This document shows, one piece after another, positions 1-6,582 of a stretch of 36,548 nt of DNA. Source of the DNA: an uncultured Clostridia bacterium (lineage in GTDB: Bacteria; Bacillota; Clostridia; TANB77; CAG-508); NCBI GenBank assembly GCA_934122035.1, contig CAKOVP010000014.1, positions 1-36,548 of the forward strand, given 5' to 3'. How positions within the stretch are numbered: position 1 is the first letter of the stretch; each line of letters opens with the position of its first letter. Both the position numbers and the translations under genes were made by a program. The notes under the pieces are model-generated. The model made no database searches, was not told the origin of the DNA, and saw only the letters and a list, made by a program, of their open reading frames with translations.

Positions 1-112
1 AAAAAACAAAAATTAAAGAAAACTAAAAAAGAAAAGAAGAAAAGATAAAAAAGAATGAAAAACATTTAATAAAACTTTTCAAAAAATTAAAAACACAGGA
101 GGAAGAAAGAAA

Positions 113-1387
113 ATGAAGAATAAACAAGAAAAAGGAATAACGCTTATTGCTTTAGTTGTAACGATAGTAGTATTGCTAATACTAGCGGGAGTAAGTATAA
201 GTTTAGTGCTAAACAATAATGGAATAATTAGTAAGGCAAAAGAAGCAAAAAATCAATATGCAGAAGCGCAAACAAATGAAGAAAAGCAATTAAATGAAGT
301 GGCAGACTGGATAAGCACAAAAGTTGGAGAAACAACAGGCGGAGGTTCAGATACAAAAGTACCAGAAGCAGAAACAGCAGAAACAGCTCCATATTTTCCA
401 GACAATACATTTACTAAAAAAGAAGGAACAATAGATAAAGGATTAGTAATACAAGACTCAGTTGGAAATGAATATGTATGGGTAGTAGTACCAAAAACAT
501 TGTATGATAATACAAGCTATAATTCAAATGGAGCAAAAAAGCCAAAATCAAGTGAAGAATATGCAAAAATAGAATATTGCTTACAGCAGTACACAAACGT
601 GTATAGAAAGGGAACAAGCTATTCAGACACATATTATGCCGATACTGCAAACGAAGGCTGGTTTGCAGATAAAACAGAATACAATACAGCAAAAAATAAA
701 ATGCTAAAAAGCGTATATGAAAATGGAGGCTTTTACGTAGGAAGATATGAAGCAGGAATAGCAACAACAGGAACAAATAGAAAAAGTAATACAGACAAAA
801 ATGCAGATGGAAAATATACTGTAACAGATACAATGCCAACCCCAATAACACAAGCAAATGCATATCCATACACCGGGGTAACAAGAACTCAAGCACAAAA
901 ATTAGCTGAAAAAGTAAACTCAGGAAATAAAACAAGTAGCCTAATGTTTGGAGTGCAATGGGATTTGGTGCTAGCATTTATGGCAAAAGACACAACAAAA
1001 ATAACAGACACAAGTATATTAACATCAAACAGTACAACAATAGGAAACTATAATAATAATTTATGGACAATAAAAAATGAAAAAGCAAAATATTCAAGTA
1101 ATGGTAATACATTTACAGCATGTCCAAACCCATACAAAAAGGAATCAAGTTCAGATATACTTTTAACAACAGGAGCAGATAGTAGCTTTTCAGTACAAAA
1201 TATATACGATATAGCAGGAAATGTATGGGAATGGACTCTGGAAAATGCTTCCAACACGAATGTTCCTTGTGCCTACAGGGGAGGCAGTTACAAAAGTACA
1301 GGATCTATCGAACCAGCCTCTGGCCGCAATCGCTACCTCACGTCCTACAGCTTCATCGACATCGGTTTCCGTGTCTCACTCTATTAG
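113..1387 (+). CDS. Prepilin-leader protein with C-terminal FGE/C-type-lectin-like domain; probable DGR variable protein
   Basis: 424 aa. Residues 1-8 are a short basic leader ending in Gly, followed by ITLIALVVTIVVLLILAG and a long helix: a type IV prepilin N-terminus (cleavage after Gly8, membrane-anchored pilin-like helix). From about residue 115 to the end it resembles formylglycine-generating-enzyme/C-type-lectin domains: YVWVVVP, GGFYVGRYEAG, FGVQWD, DIAGNVWEWT, RGGSY and a terminal GFRVSLY. No catalytic role is evident; such domains serve as ligand-binding scaffolds in DGR target proteins. The last ~40 codons are rich in C-ending codons, unlike the A/T-ending codons before them, and match the layout of a DGR variable region. 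RBS AGGAGG lies just before the ATG. It is probably displayed on the cell surface or in a pilus-like fibre. The domain call is fairly sure; DGR targeting is inferred. Confidence 0.85.
   Translation: MKNKQEKGITLIALVVTIVVLLILAGVSISLVLNNNGIISKAKEAKNQYAEAQTNEEKQLNEVADWISTKVGETTGGGSDTKVPEAETAETAPYFPDNTFTKKEGTIDKGLVIQDSVGNEYVWVVVPKTLYDNTSYNSNGAKKPKSSEEYAKIEYCLQQYTNVYRKGTSYSDTYYADTANEGWFADKTEYNTAKNKMLKSVYENGGFYVGRYEAGIATTGTNRKSNTDKNADGKYTVTDTMPTPITQANAYPYTGVTRTQAQKLAEKVNSGNKTSSLMFGVQWDLVLAFMAKDTTKITDTSILTSNSTTIGNYNNNLWTIKNEKAKYSSNGNTFTACPNPYKKESSSDILLTTGADSSFSVQNIYDIAGNVWEWTLENASNTNVPCAYRGGSYKSTGSIEPASGRNRYLTSYSFIDIGFRVSLY
1268..1387 (+). other. Candidate DGR variable region (VR)
   Basis: The 3' end of the prepilin-lectin gene (about residues 386-424) is about 50% GC, against about 35% for the rest of the gene. 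It holds a dense run of NNC codons (CGC, TAC, CTC, TCC, AGC, TTC, ATC, GAC) interspersed with constant residues (RGG, GS, PAS, R, IGFR). NNC codons are what adenine-specific mutagenesis of AAC template codons produces. The frame ends in GFRVSLY and TAG, where an IMH-like constant segment would lie. No template repeat or reverse transcriptase is visible in the window, so the homing source would have to be elsewhere. Confidence 0.6.
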
Positions 1388-1460
1388 GAAAAGCTGAACG
1401 TTAGAGGCGAAAAACTCCAATGAATAAGCAAAATCAAAAAGGACATAAATAAAGCTAAAA

Positions 1461-1589
1461 GAAGGCTCACGCCTTCCATAGCGAATGGAATACGCTATGG
1501 TGGAAAATTTTAGTTGGTACCCATGAAGAATGAATGGGAGCTAGATAAAATTTTCCACTAGCGTGGCGCCACACTAGTGGCGCTTTTTC
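1461..1589 (+). ncRNA. Multi-hairpin structured RNA element ending in an intrinsic terminator
   Basis: Four successive helices: GAAGGC/GCCTTC (1461-1476, loop TCAC); CCATAGCG/CGCTATGG (1476-1500); a 12-bp TGGAAAATTTTA/TAAAATTTTCCA (1501-1557) with an inner CCCAT/ATGGG stem; and GCGCCAC/GTGGCGC (1566-1583) followed by TTTTT. A competing pairing CCACTAG (1555-1561)/CTAGTGG (1574-1580) excludes the terminator stem, so it could act as an antiterminator. It lies 74 nt after the candidate VR gene. It could be the 3' structure of that mRNA, a DGR homing-associated structure or an independent RNA. I do not recognise the family. Confidence 0.5.
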
Positions 1590-1640
1590 TGTGTTTGCAG
1601 TAAAAATTACAAAATAGTCACAGAATTATTAAATTTACTG

Positions 1641-1669
1641 TTGCCAACTGGGCAAAAAAGTAGTAATAT
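1641..1669 (+). promoter_or_regulatory. ftsZ promoter with overlapping inverted repeat
   Basis: TTGCCA (1641-1646), a 17-bp spacer and TAATAT (1664-1669) form a sigma-A-like promoter about 45 bp before ftsZ. The palindrome TTGCC-AACTG-GGCAA (1641-1655) covers the -35 element and could be an operator. Confidence 0.45.
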
Positions 1670-1713
1670 ATAGAAAGCTAAAAAAGAAACGAGACAAAGA
1701 AAGGATGTAAAAA

Positions 1714-2703
1714 ATGAGATACACAGATCAAGACAATGAAGATGACCTAGTAAAAATAAAAGTAATAGGTGTTGGAGGAGCAGGAAACAATGCTGTAAAT
1801 AGAATGATAGACGAAGAAATTCGTAATGTTCAATTTATTGCAATAAACACAGAAGAACAAGCTCTAGGACAATGCAAAGCACCATTACAAATTCATATAG
1901 GAAAAGATACAACTAAAGGATTAGGTGCAGGCTCAAACCCAGTTTTAGGAGAAATGGCTGCAAGAGAAGATGAAGAAAATATTAGAAAAGCCTTAACAGG
2001 AACAGATATGGTATTTGTAACTGCTGGAATGGGCGGAGGAACAGGAACAGGTGCAGCTCCAGTTGTATGTGAAATTGCTAAATCTATGGGAATATTAACA
2101 GTAGGAATTGTTACAAAACCTTTCTTATTTGAAGGAAAAAGAAGAAAAGACAATGCAGAAAATGGAATTGCAAGAATGAAAAACAATGTAGATGCCTTAA
2201 TAGTTGTTGAAAATAACAATTTATTAAAAGCAGTACCAAAGGGAACAACTATGGTACAAGCATTCCAAGAAGCAGATGGAATTCTAAAAAAAGGTGTACA
2301 AGGAATTACAGACTTAATTACAATACCTGGATTTATAAACATAGATTTTGCAGATATAAAAACAATTATGAAAGACAGTGGAGTAGCTCATATGGGAATA
2401 GGTGTTGCAGAAGGCGAACAAAGAGCATTAGATGCTGCAATAGCTGCAATGGATAGTCCACTATTAGAAACATCTGTAAAAGGAGCCAAAGGCTTAATTG
2501 TAAACGTTACAGGTGGAATGGACTTAGGATTAAGCGAAGTTAGCACAGCAGTTGGTTATATTAAAGATTTCTTAGACCCAGAAGCAAATATAATATTTGG
2601 TACTATTGTAGACGAAAGAATACACGATGCTGTAATGGTTACAGTTGTTGCAACTGGAATAGAAGAAAACGCAGAAGAAAGAGTAATAAAATATAGAATA
2701 TAA
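1714..2703 (+). CDS. ftsZ: Cell division GTPase FtsZ, lacking the C-terminal tail
   Basis: 329 aa tubulin-like GTPase that polymerises into the Z ring. Nucleotide-binding motifs are clear: [13 protein letters not shown] near residue 20, the tubulin signature [10 protein letters not shown] near 110, and the T7-type loop region near 200 ([11 protein letters not shown]). The protein stops at IKYRI soon after the GTPase core strand VTVVATG. The usual unstructured linker and the conserved C-terminal peptide that binds FtsA, SepF and EzrA are missing. A terminator hairpin follows within about 15 bp, so the short end is not an obvious frameshift. It may be a tail-less paralogue with a canonical FtsZ elsewhere, or an unusual sole copy. 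RBS AAAGGATG precedes the ATG. It is not in the usual ftsA-ftsZ context. Confidence 0.93.
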   Translation: MRYTDQDNEDDLVKIKVIGVGGAGNNAVNRMIDEEIRNVQFIAINTEEQALGQCKAPLQIHIGKDTTKGLGAGSNPVLGEMAAREDEENIRKALTGTDMVFVTAGMGGGTGTGAAPVVCEIAKSMGILTVGIVTKPFLFEGKRRKDNAENGIARMKNNVDALIVVENNNLLKAVPKGTTMVQAFQEADGILKKGVQGITDLITIPGFINIDFADIKTIMKDSGVAHMGIGVAEGEQRALDAAIAAMDSPLLETSVKGAKGLIVNVTGGMDLGLSEVSTAVGYIKDFLDPEANIIFGTIVDERIHDAVMVTVVATGIEENAEERVIKYRI

Positions 2704-2713
2704 TTTTTATAAG

Positions 2714-2753
2714 AAAGCTATTAACAATAGAAATTTTGCTAATAGCTTTTTTT
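2714..2753 (+). terminator. Intrinsic terminator after ftsZ
   Basis: AAAGCTATTA pairs with TAATAGCTTT (10 bp, loop about 16 nt) followed by a T run, directly after the ftsZ stop. Confidence 0.75.
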
Positions 2754-2860
2754 GATAAATATTTTATAAAATTGGTCTTCACTATTTCACACACTTTACA
2801 TAAAATATAATAGGCATATAAAATCTTTTTATGTACAGAATATAGAATGGAGGCTAGATA

Positions 2861-3691
2861 ATGAATATTTCAACACAGTGGCAAGTGATAATAGGAATAT
2901 TAATTCCATTTATAGGAACAACATTTGGTGCTGCTTTAGTATTTTTATTAAAAAAACAAATAAAACCAATATTGCAAAGGATAATGCTGGGATTTGCTGC
3001 AGGAGTAATGATAGCAGCTTCAATTTGGTCTTTACTAATTCCGGCAATAGAAATGGCAGAAGAACAGGGCAAGGTTGCATGGGTACCAGCAACAATAGGA
3101 TTTATAATTGGTATATTAGCACTTATACTTGTAAATAATATCGCTGAAAAAATAGAAGAAAAATCATTAGAACGTAAAGATACCAAAAGCCGAGAGGAAA
3201 ATGTAAATTTTAAAAGTGTCAAAGAAAAGGTGAAGAGTACTAGTTTACTAACCTTTGCAGTAACACTACATAATATACCAGAGGGAATGGCTGTAGGAGT
3301 TGCCTTTGCTGGACTTTTATCACAAAATGCAGGAATAAGCTTATTAGAGGCTTTGGCACTAGCTATTGGAATTGCAATACAAAACATACCAGAAGGAGCA
3401 ATAATATCAATGCCGCTGCATAGCAAAGGTAAAAGTAAATTTAAATCATTTATTGGAGGTATGCTTTCTGGAATAGTAGAACCAATAGCTGCAGTAATTA
3501 CAGTGATGCTTGCAAATATAGTAGTGCCAATATTACCATATCTACTATCATTTGCAGCAGGTGCAATGATTTATGTTGTGGCATCGGAATTAATACCAGA
3601 AGCACAAGAAGGAAAAAAATCTAATCTAGTAACAATAGGAGTAGGGATAGGCTTTGCTTTAATGATGCTTTTAGATATAGCACTCGGTTGA
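2861..3691 (+). CDS. ZIP-family divalent metal (zinc) transporter
   Basis: 276 aa integral membrane protein with about eight hydrophobic segments. The fourth and fifth transmembrane segments carry the ZIP metal-site motifs HNIPEGMAVG (near residue 137) and QNIPEGAIISMPLHS (near 175). A hydrophilic Lys/Glu-rich cytoplasmic loop (residues ~98-125) precedes them, as in the ZupT/GufA branch. Its expected role is import of zinc or related divalent cations. RBS GGAGG lies 8 bp before the ATG. It appears monocistronic: ftsZ upstream ends in a terminator and the next gene is on the other strand. Confidence 0.88.
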   Translation: MNISTQWQVIIGILIPFIGTTFGAALVFLLKKQIKPILQRIMLGFAAGVMIAASIWSLLIPAIEMAEEQGKVAWVPATIGFIIGILALILVNNIAEKIEEKSLERKDTKSREENVNFKSVKEKVKSTSLLTFAVTLHNIPEGMAVGVAFAGLLSQNAGISLLEALALAIGIAIQNIPEGAIISMPLHSKGKSKFKSFIGGMLSGIVEPIAAVITVMLANIVVPILPYLLSFAAGAMIYVVASELIPEAQEGKKSNLVTIGVGIGFALMMLLDIALG

Positions 3692-3765
3692 AGTTTAAGT
3701 AGCATAAAGCTCTTAGATAGTGGAAAAAGATGTAGAATGTTTCATTCACAATTTTAAAAGAAAAA

Positions 3766-3772
3766 TGTCGAA
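3766..3772 (+). promoter_or_regulatory. Spo0A-box-like sequence upstream of the antisense RNA promoter
   Basis: TGTCGAA matches the Spo0A (0A) box consensus and lies about 30 bp upstream of the -35 of the promoter for the small RNA at 3836. A TGTAGAA near-match occurs at 3731-3737. It is a single short motif, so chance is possible. Confidence 0.35.
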
Positions 3773-3801
3773 CGATTATAAGAAAAAATTTGAAAAAATT
3801 A

Positions 3802-3829
3802 TTGAAAAAAATGAAAAATATAGTATAAT
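3802..3829 (+). promoter_or_regulatory. Promoter of the convergent antisense RNA
   Basis: TTGAAA (3802-3807), a 16-bp spacer and TATAAT (3824-3829) predict a transcript starting near 3836. No plausible protein follows on this strand before the terminator at 3898, so the transcript would be a ~100-nt RNA. Confidence 0.6.
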
Positions 3830-3835
3830 TATAAT

Positions 3836-3936
3836 TGTAAAATCTTTTTGTTCAGATAACTAAATTTAAAAGAAGATCATGGTAATCAAAGATTACTAAA
3901 AAACTAGGTATGCTGCGAACATACCTAGTTTTTTGT
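3836..3936 (+). ncRNA. Candidate antitoxin RNA (RNA II) of a par/fst-like type I module
   Basis: The predicted ~100-nt transcript runs from the promoter at 3802-3829 to the shared terminator at 3898-3934. It carries TTTTGTTCA (3846-3854) and TTTAAAAGAAGAT (3865-3877). These are exact reverse complements of the segments immediately 3' and 5' of the Shine-Dalgarno of the convergent small gene. It then forms a small hairpin, GTAATC/GATTAC (3882-3896). The layout is that of RNA II of the enterococcal pAD1 par locus: convergent transcription, a shared bidirectional terminator, and direct repeats that allow pairing at the toxin translation start. Expression is not shown. Confidence 0.6.
3898..3934. 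terminator. Bidirectional terminator shared by toxin and antisense RNA
   Basis: A perfect 15-bp stem AAAAAACTAGGTATG/CATACCTAGTTTTTT with loop CTGCGAA. The A/T arms give a U-run on either strand, so it can end both the plus-strand RNA and the minus-strand gene, whose stop codon lies 2 bp away. Confidence 0.88.
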
Positions 3937-4073
3937 CAATTTTTGAATAAATCAATAATCGACTTAAGCTCTTTTAAAATCTTCAAGATATATTTAAGAA
4001 GTATAACAATAATATGTAAAATCTTAAAAAAATTTTTAGAGCGTTTTCTTCTCTTGTTTCTCCTTTTGTTCAA
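3936..4073 (-). CDS. Small basic amphipathic peptide, candidate type I toxin
   Basis: 45 aa, starting with TTG (4073-4071) 7 nt after a strong Shine-Dalgarno GGAGGT (4086-4081), with stop TGA at 3938-3936. The N-terminus MNKRRNKRRKRSK is strongly basic. It is followed by FFKILHIIVILLKYILKIL and a Lys-rich amphipathic tail; 15 of 45 residues are Lys/Arg and only two are acidic. It should associate with or insert into membranes. The mRNA is predicted to start at about 4099 from a TATAAT at 4111-4106, giving a ~26-nt leader that begins exactly with the sequence complementary to the convergent RNA. The peptide does not resemble Fst, which is hydrophobic and acidic-tailed. Alternatives are an antimicrobial peptide or a regulatory micropeptide. 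Confidence 0.65.
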   Translation of the reverse strand: MNKRRNKRRKRSKNFFKILHIIVILLKYILKILKELKSIIDLFKN

Positions 4074-4105
4074 ACTGATCACCTCCTTTAAAAGAAGATG
4101 ACATA

Positions 4106-4140
4106 ATTATAGTACATAAAGCTTATAAATGTCTGTCGAA
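4106..4140 (-). promoter_or_regulatory. Promoter of the small peptide gene with overlapping Spo0A-like box
   Basis: On the minus strand TATAAT is at 4111-4106, with a weak -35 CAGACA (4135-4130) 18 bp upstream. TGTCGAA, read on the plus strand at 4134-4140, overlaps the -35 edge, where Spo0A acts on sigma-A promoters. The 0A assignment is inferred. Confidence 0.45.
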
Positions 4141-4190
4141 ATTTGTAGTACTACTAAATTTTTTTGATTTTAGAATATAAATAGTTATGA

Positions 4191-4219
4191 TTGACGAAGG
4201 ATGCTTATAATAGTATAAT
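4191..4219 (+). promoter_or_regulatory. Promoter of the flavoprotein gene
   Basis: TTGACG (4191-4196), a 17-bp spacer and TATAAT (4214-4219), 33 bp before the ATG at 4252. Confidence 0.7.
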
Positions 4220-4251
4220 TATGAATAGATTTTTTTAGAAAAGGAACAAAA

Positions 4252-5964
4252 ATGTTTACTGTTAGATTAGAAAATATAAAAATTAGAAAAGACTTAGATA
4301 ATAGCGAAGTTGCAAGAATCGCTTATGCAAAATTTAATATTTCACAAGAAAGCGTTATAGCTTATAAAATTGTAAAAAAATCCATAGATGCCAGAGACAA
4401 AAATGATATTTTTTACAATTATTCTATTGTAATCACTTTAAATAACGACTTTAACATTAGTAGATTGCAAAAAAACAAAAATGCAATAATTATAGAAAAA
4501 GAAATTAACCCTGAATCAAAAACTACAGTTAATAACCTAAAGATAAATAATATGCATCCTATTATAATTGGAGCAGGACCTGCAGGTTTATTTTGTGCGC
4601 TAACACTTGTAGAAAACGGAATAAAGCCCATAATAGTAGAGCAGGGAAAAAGAGTAGAAGAACGTAAAAAAGATGTAGAAATTTTCAGGAATACTGGAAA
4701 ATTAAATACAGCATCAAACATACAGTTTGGAGAAGGTGGAGCAGGAACTTTTTCTGATGGAAAGCTTACTACAAATTTACATAATCATCTTTGCAAAAAT
4801 GTAATCAATATGTTTGTTAAGTTTGGTGCACCAGAAGAAATTTCTTACATAAATAAACCACACATTGGCACAGATAATTTAGTGAAGGTAGTAGCAAATA
4901 TTAGAAAATATATAATAGAAAAGGGTGGAACGTTTTTATTTAATACAAAAGCAGAAAATTTTGTGTTTGAAAATGAACAAGTGAAAGAAGTTATTTGCAA
5001 ACAGCACAAACAAAAGGAAATAACAAATAAAGATTTTATACAAATAGAAAATGATAATATAAGAATAAAAACAAACTGCGTTATTCTTGCAATTGGACAT
5101 AGTTCAAGAGATATGTTTACAACTCTTTATGAAAAAAATATATGTATGGAACCAAAGAATTTTTCGGTTGGAGTTAGAATAGAACATAAACAAAAAATGA
5201 TTAACCACTCTCAGTATGGAACTAATACAAAATTAAAATTACCACCTGCCGAATATAAACTTGCATACCACGGAGAAGATCATTCTTGCTACACATTTTG
5301 TATGTGCCCAGGTGGCGAAGTAATGGCATCTTCTAGCGAAGAAGGAACAATAGTAACAAATGGAATGAGTACTTTTGCAAGAGATGGAGAAAATGCTAAT
5401 AGTGCAGTATTAGTAAATGTTACTCCAGAAGATTTAATTTCCGATGAAATAATAACACAAATGAAAGAGTATTATGGGAAAAAGTTAGAACTTTGTAATA
5501 ATAGTCCATTGCTTGGAATGTATTTTCAAAAAATGTTAGAAGAAAAAGCATTTAAACTTGCAGGAGCAAATTATAATGCACCGATACAAAGAGTGGAAGA
5601 TTTTATTAATAACAAGAAAACAACAAAAATAGGAGAAGTAAATCCAACATATAAGCCAGGTGTTACAATGTGCAATTTGCAAGAAATATTGCCTGAATTT
5701 GTAATTAAAACTCTAAAAGATGGAATTATATATTTTAATAAAAAAATAGATGGATTTGCCAATCCTGACACAATTCTAACTGGAGTGGAAACAAGGAGCT
5801 CTTCTCCAGTAACAATAAAAAGAAATGAAAATTATATGTCAAATATAAATGGAATATATCCTTGCGGAGAAGGTGCAGGATATGCTGGCGGAATAATGTC
5901 TGCAGCTGTAGATGGTATAAAAATTGCAAATCAAATTTTAAAAACAGAGGCTCTTAGTTATTAA
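4252..5964 (+). CDS. FAD-dependent oxidoreductase (COG2509-type NAD(FAD)-utilising dehydrogenase)
   Basis: 570 aa soluble flavoprotein. After an N-terminal domain of about 100 residues typical of this family comes the dinucleotide-binding motif PIIIGAGPAGLFCAL (near residue 104). FGEGGAGTFSDGKLTT follows near 160, and a C-terminal FAD segment GIYPCGEGAGYAGGIMSAAVDG near 540. The length fits the 530-570 aa family, not the ~400 aa HI0933/BaiN family. The substrate is unknown. RBS AAAGGA sits 7 bp before the ATG, and the gene has its own promoter at 4191-4219. No operon partner is apparent. The family call is firm and the function is not known. Confidence 0.85.
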   Translation: MFTVRLENIKIRKDLDNSEVARIAYAKFNISQESVIAYKIVKKSIDARDKNDIFYNYSIVITLNNDFNISRLQKNKNAIIIEKEINPESKTTVNNLKINNMHPIIIGAGPAGLFCALTLVENGIKPIIVEQGKRVEERKKDVEIFRNTGKLNTASNIQFGEGGAGTFSDGKLTTNLHNHLCKNVINMFVKFGAPEEISYINKPHIGTDNLVKVVANIRKYIIEKGGTFLFNTKAENFVFENEQVKEVICKQHKQKEITNKDFIQIENDNIRIKTNCVILAIGHSSRDMFTTLYEKNICMEPKNFSVGVRIEHKQKMINHSQYGTNTKLKLPPAEYKLAYHGEDHSCYTFCMCPGGEVMASSSEEGTIVTNGMSTFARDGENANSAVLVNVTPEDLISDEIITQMKEYYGKKLELCNNSPLLGMYFQKMLEEKAFKLAGANYNAPIQRVEDFINNKKTTKIGEVNPTYKPGVTMCNLQEILPEFVIKTLKDGIIYFNKKIDGFANPDTILTGVETRSSSPVTIKRNENYMSNINGIYPCGEGAGYAGGIMSAAVDGIKIANQILKTEALSY

Positions 5965-6059
5965 AACTTTAAATTTTATGTTAAGCTATGTTATAATAAA
6001 AATATTGGTTTAAAACCGTATTAAAAAAACTTTAAAATAATTATTTGGAGGTTTTAAAA

Positions 6060-6101
6060 TGAGTACAAAGTTTACACAAAAGAGCAGTATGTCAATCTGA
6101 A
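6060..6101 (+). CDS. 13-codon mini-ORF with strong RBS (leader peptide or gene remnant)
   Basis: TTGGAGG is followed 7 bp later by an ATG opening a 13-codon frame, MSTKFTQKSSMSI. The start resembles the N-terminus of Clp ATPases of the ClpC type (KFTQK-), so it may be the relic of a lost gene. It lies between the flavoprotein gene and the rpmF promoter. A TATAAT-like element is at about 5991. It is listed because the RBS is excellent, but a functional peptide is doubtful. Confidence 0.3.
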
Positions 6102-6173
6102 ATGTGCCAAAAGTATAAATAAATTAGACAACAAAATAGTAAAACTATTTCCAAAATAAGTTTAAAACAAGTA

Positions 6174-6202
6174 TTGACAAAATAAAAAAATACTAGTATA
6201 AT
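6174..6202 (+). promoter_or_regulatory. rpmF promoter
   Basis: Consensus TTGACA (6174-6179), a 17-bp spacer and TATAAT (6197-6202), 74 bp before the rpmF ATG. Confidence 0.8.
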
Positions 6203-6275
6203 TTTAAGGTACAGAAAAATGAAATATATAATTAATATATATACATAAGCAAAGTTTGCGAGGGAGGGAAAAGAA

Positions 6276-6464
6276 ATGGCACAACCAAAAAGAAGATGGT
6301 CAAAAGCTAGAACAGGATTAAGAAGATCAACTTGGAAATTAGAAAACAAAAACTTAGTTGAATGCCCACATTGCCATGAAATGATGATGCAACATAGAGT
6401 ATGCCCAAGCTGTGGTTACTATGATGGCAAAAAAGTAGTATCAGTAGATACAGCAGAAAACTAA
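6276..6464 (+). CDS. rpmF: 50S ribosomal protein bL32
   Basis: 62 aa. It has the conserved bL32 N-terminus AQPKRRWSKARTGLRRS and two zinc-knuckle pairs, CPHC and CPSC, near residues 30 and 43, so it is the zinc-binding (C+) form. It is a component of the large ribosomal subunit. RBS GAGGGAGG precedes the ATG. The yceD/DUF177 gene that often precedes rpmF is absent; instead the gene has its own promoter and a terminator at 6496-6528. Confidence 0.97.
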   Translation: MAQPKRRWSKARTGLRRSTWKLENKNLVECPHCHEMMMQHRVCPSCGYYDGKKVVSVDTAEN

Positions 6465-6495
6465 TAAGAGAAAAAATAAAAACATAAATTTTTGG

Positions 6496-6528
6496 TAACA
6501 ATATCAATTTTGGTATTGTTATTTTTTT
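6496..6528 (+). terminator. Intrinsic terminator after rpmF
   Basis: TAACAATA/TATTGTTA stem (6496-6503 with 6514-6521) followed by seven T. Confidence 0.8.
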
Positions 6529-6582
6529 ATACTATTGGTATACTAAAGAACAGTTAGATAAAAGAAAAGGACATAATATCAA

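Larger units (their letters stand above)
3846..4099. repeat. Paired direct repeats linking the antisense RNA to the toxin leader
   Basis: On the plus strand TTTTGTTCA occurs at 3846-3854 and 4064-4072, and TTTAAAAGAAGAT at 3865-3877 and 4087-4099, in the same order, with gaps of 10 and 14 nt. Because the two transcripts converge, the copies make the RNAs complementary in trans at two blocks on either side of the toxin Shine-Dalgarno (4081-4086). Confidence 0.8.

Noticed and set aside
1..112. Purine-rich A-tract before the first gene as a promoter or repeat
   Set aside because: It is simply A-rich with no recognisable -35/-10 pair or repeat unit; only the RBS at its end is supported.
414..977. 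187-codon minus-strand frame within the prepilin-lectin gene
   Set aside because: Leu/Tyr/Phe-rich translation of the complement of an A-rich gene, with no RBS; a shadow frame.
1501..1589. Omega RNA of a TnpB/IscB-type element
   Set aside because: There is some resemblance in one hairpin, but no tnpB, iscB or transposase is near and the element ends in a normal terminator.
3910..4101. 63-codon plus-strand frame across the toxin locus
   Set aside because: It begins in the terminator loop, has no RBS and is antisense to the TTG-start peptide gene, which has a strong RBS, promoter and terminator.
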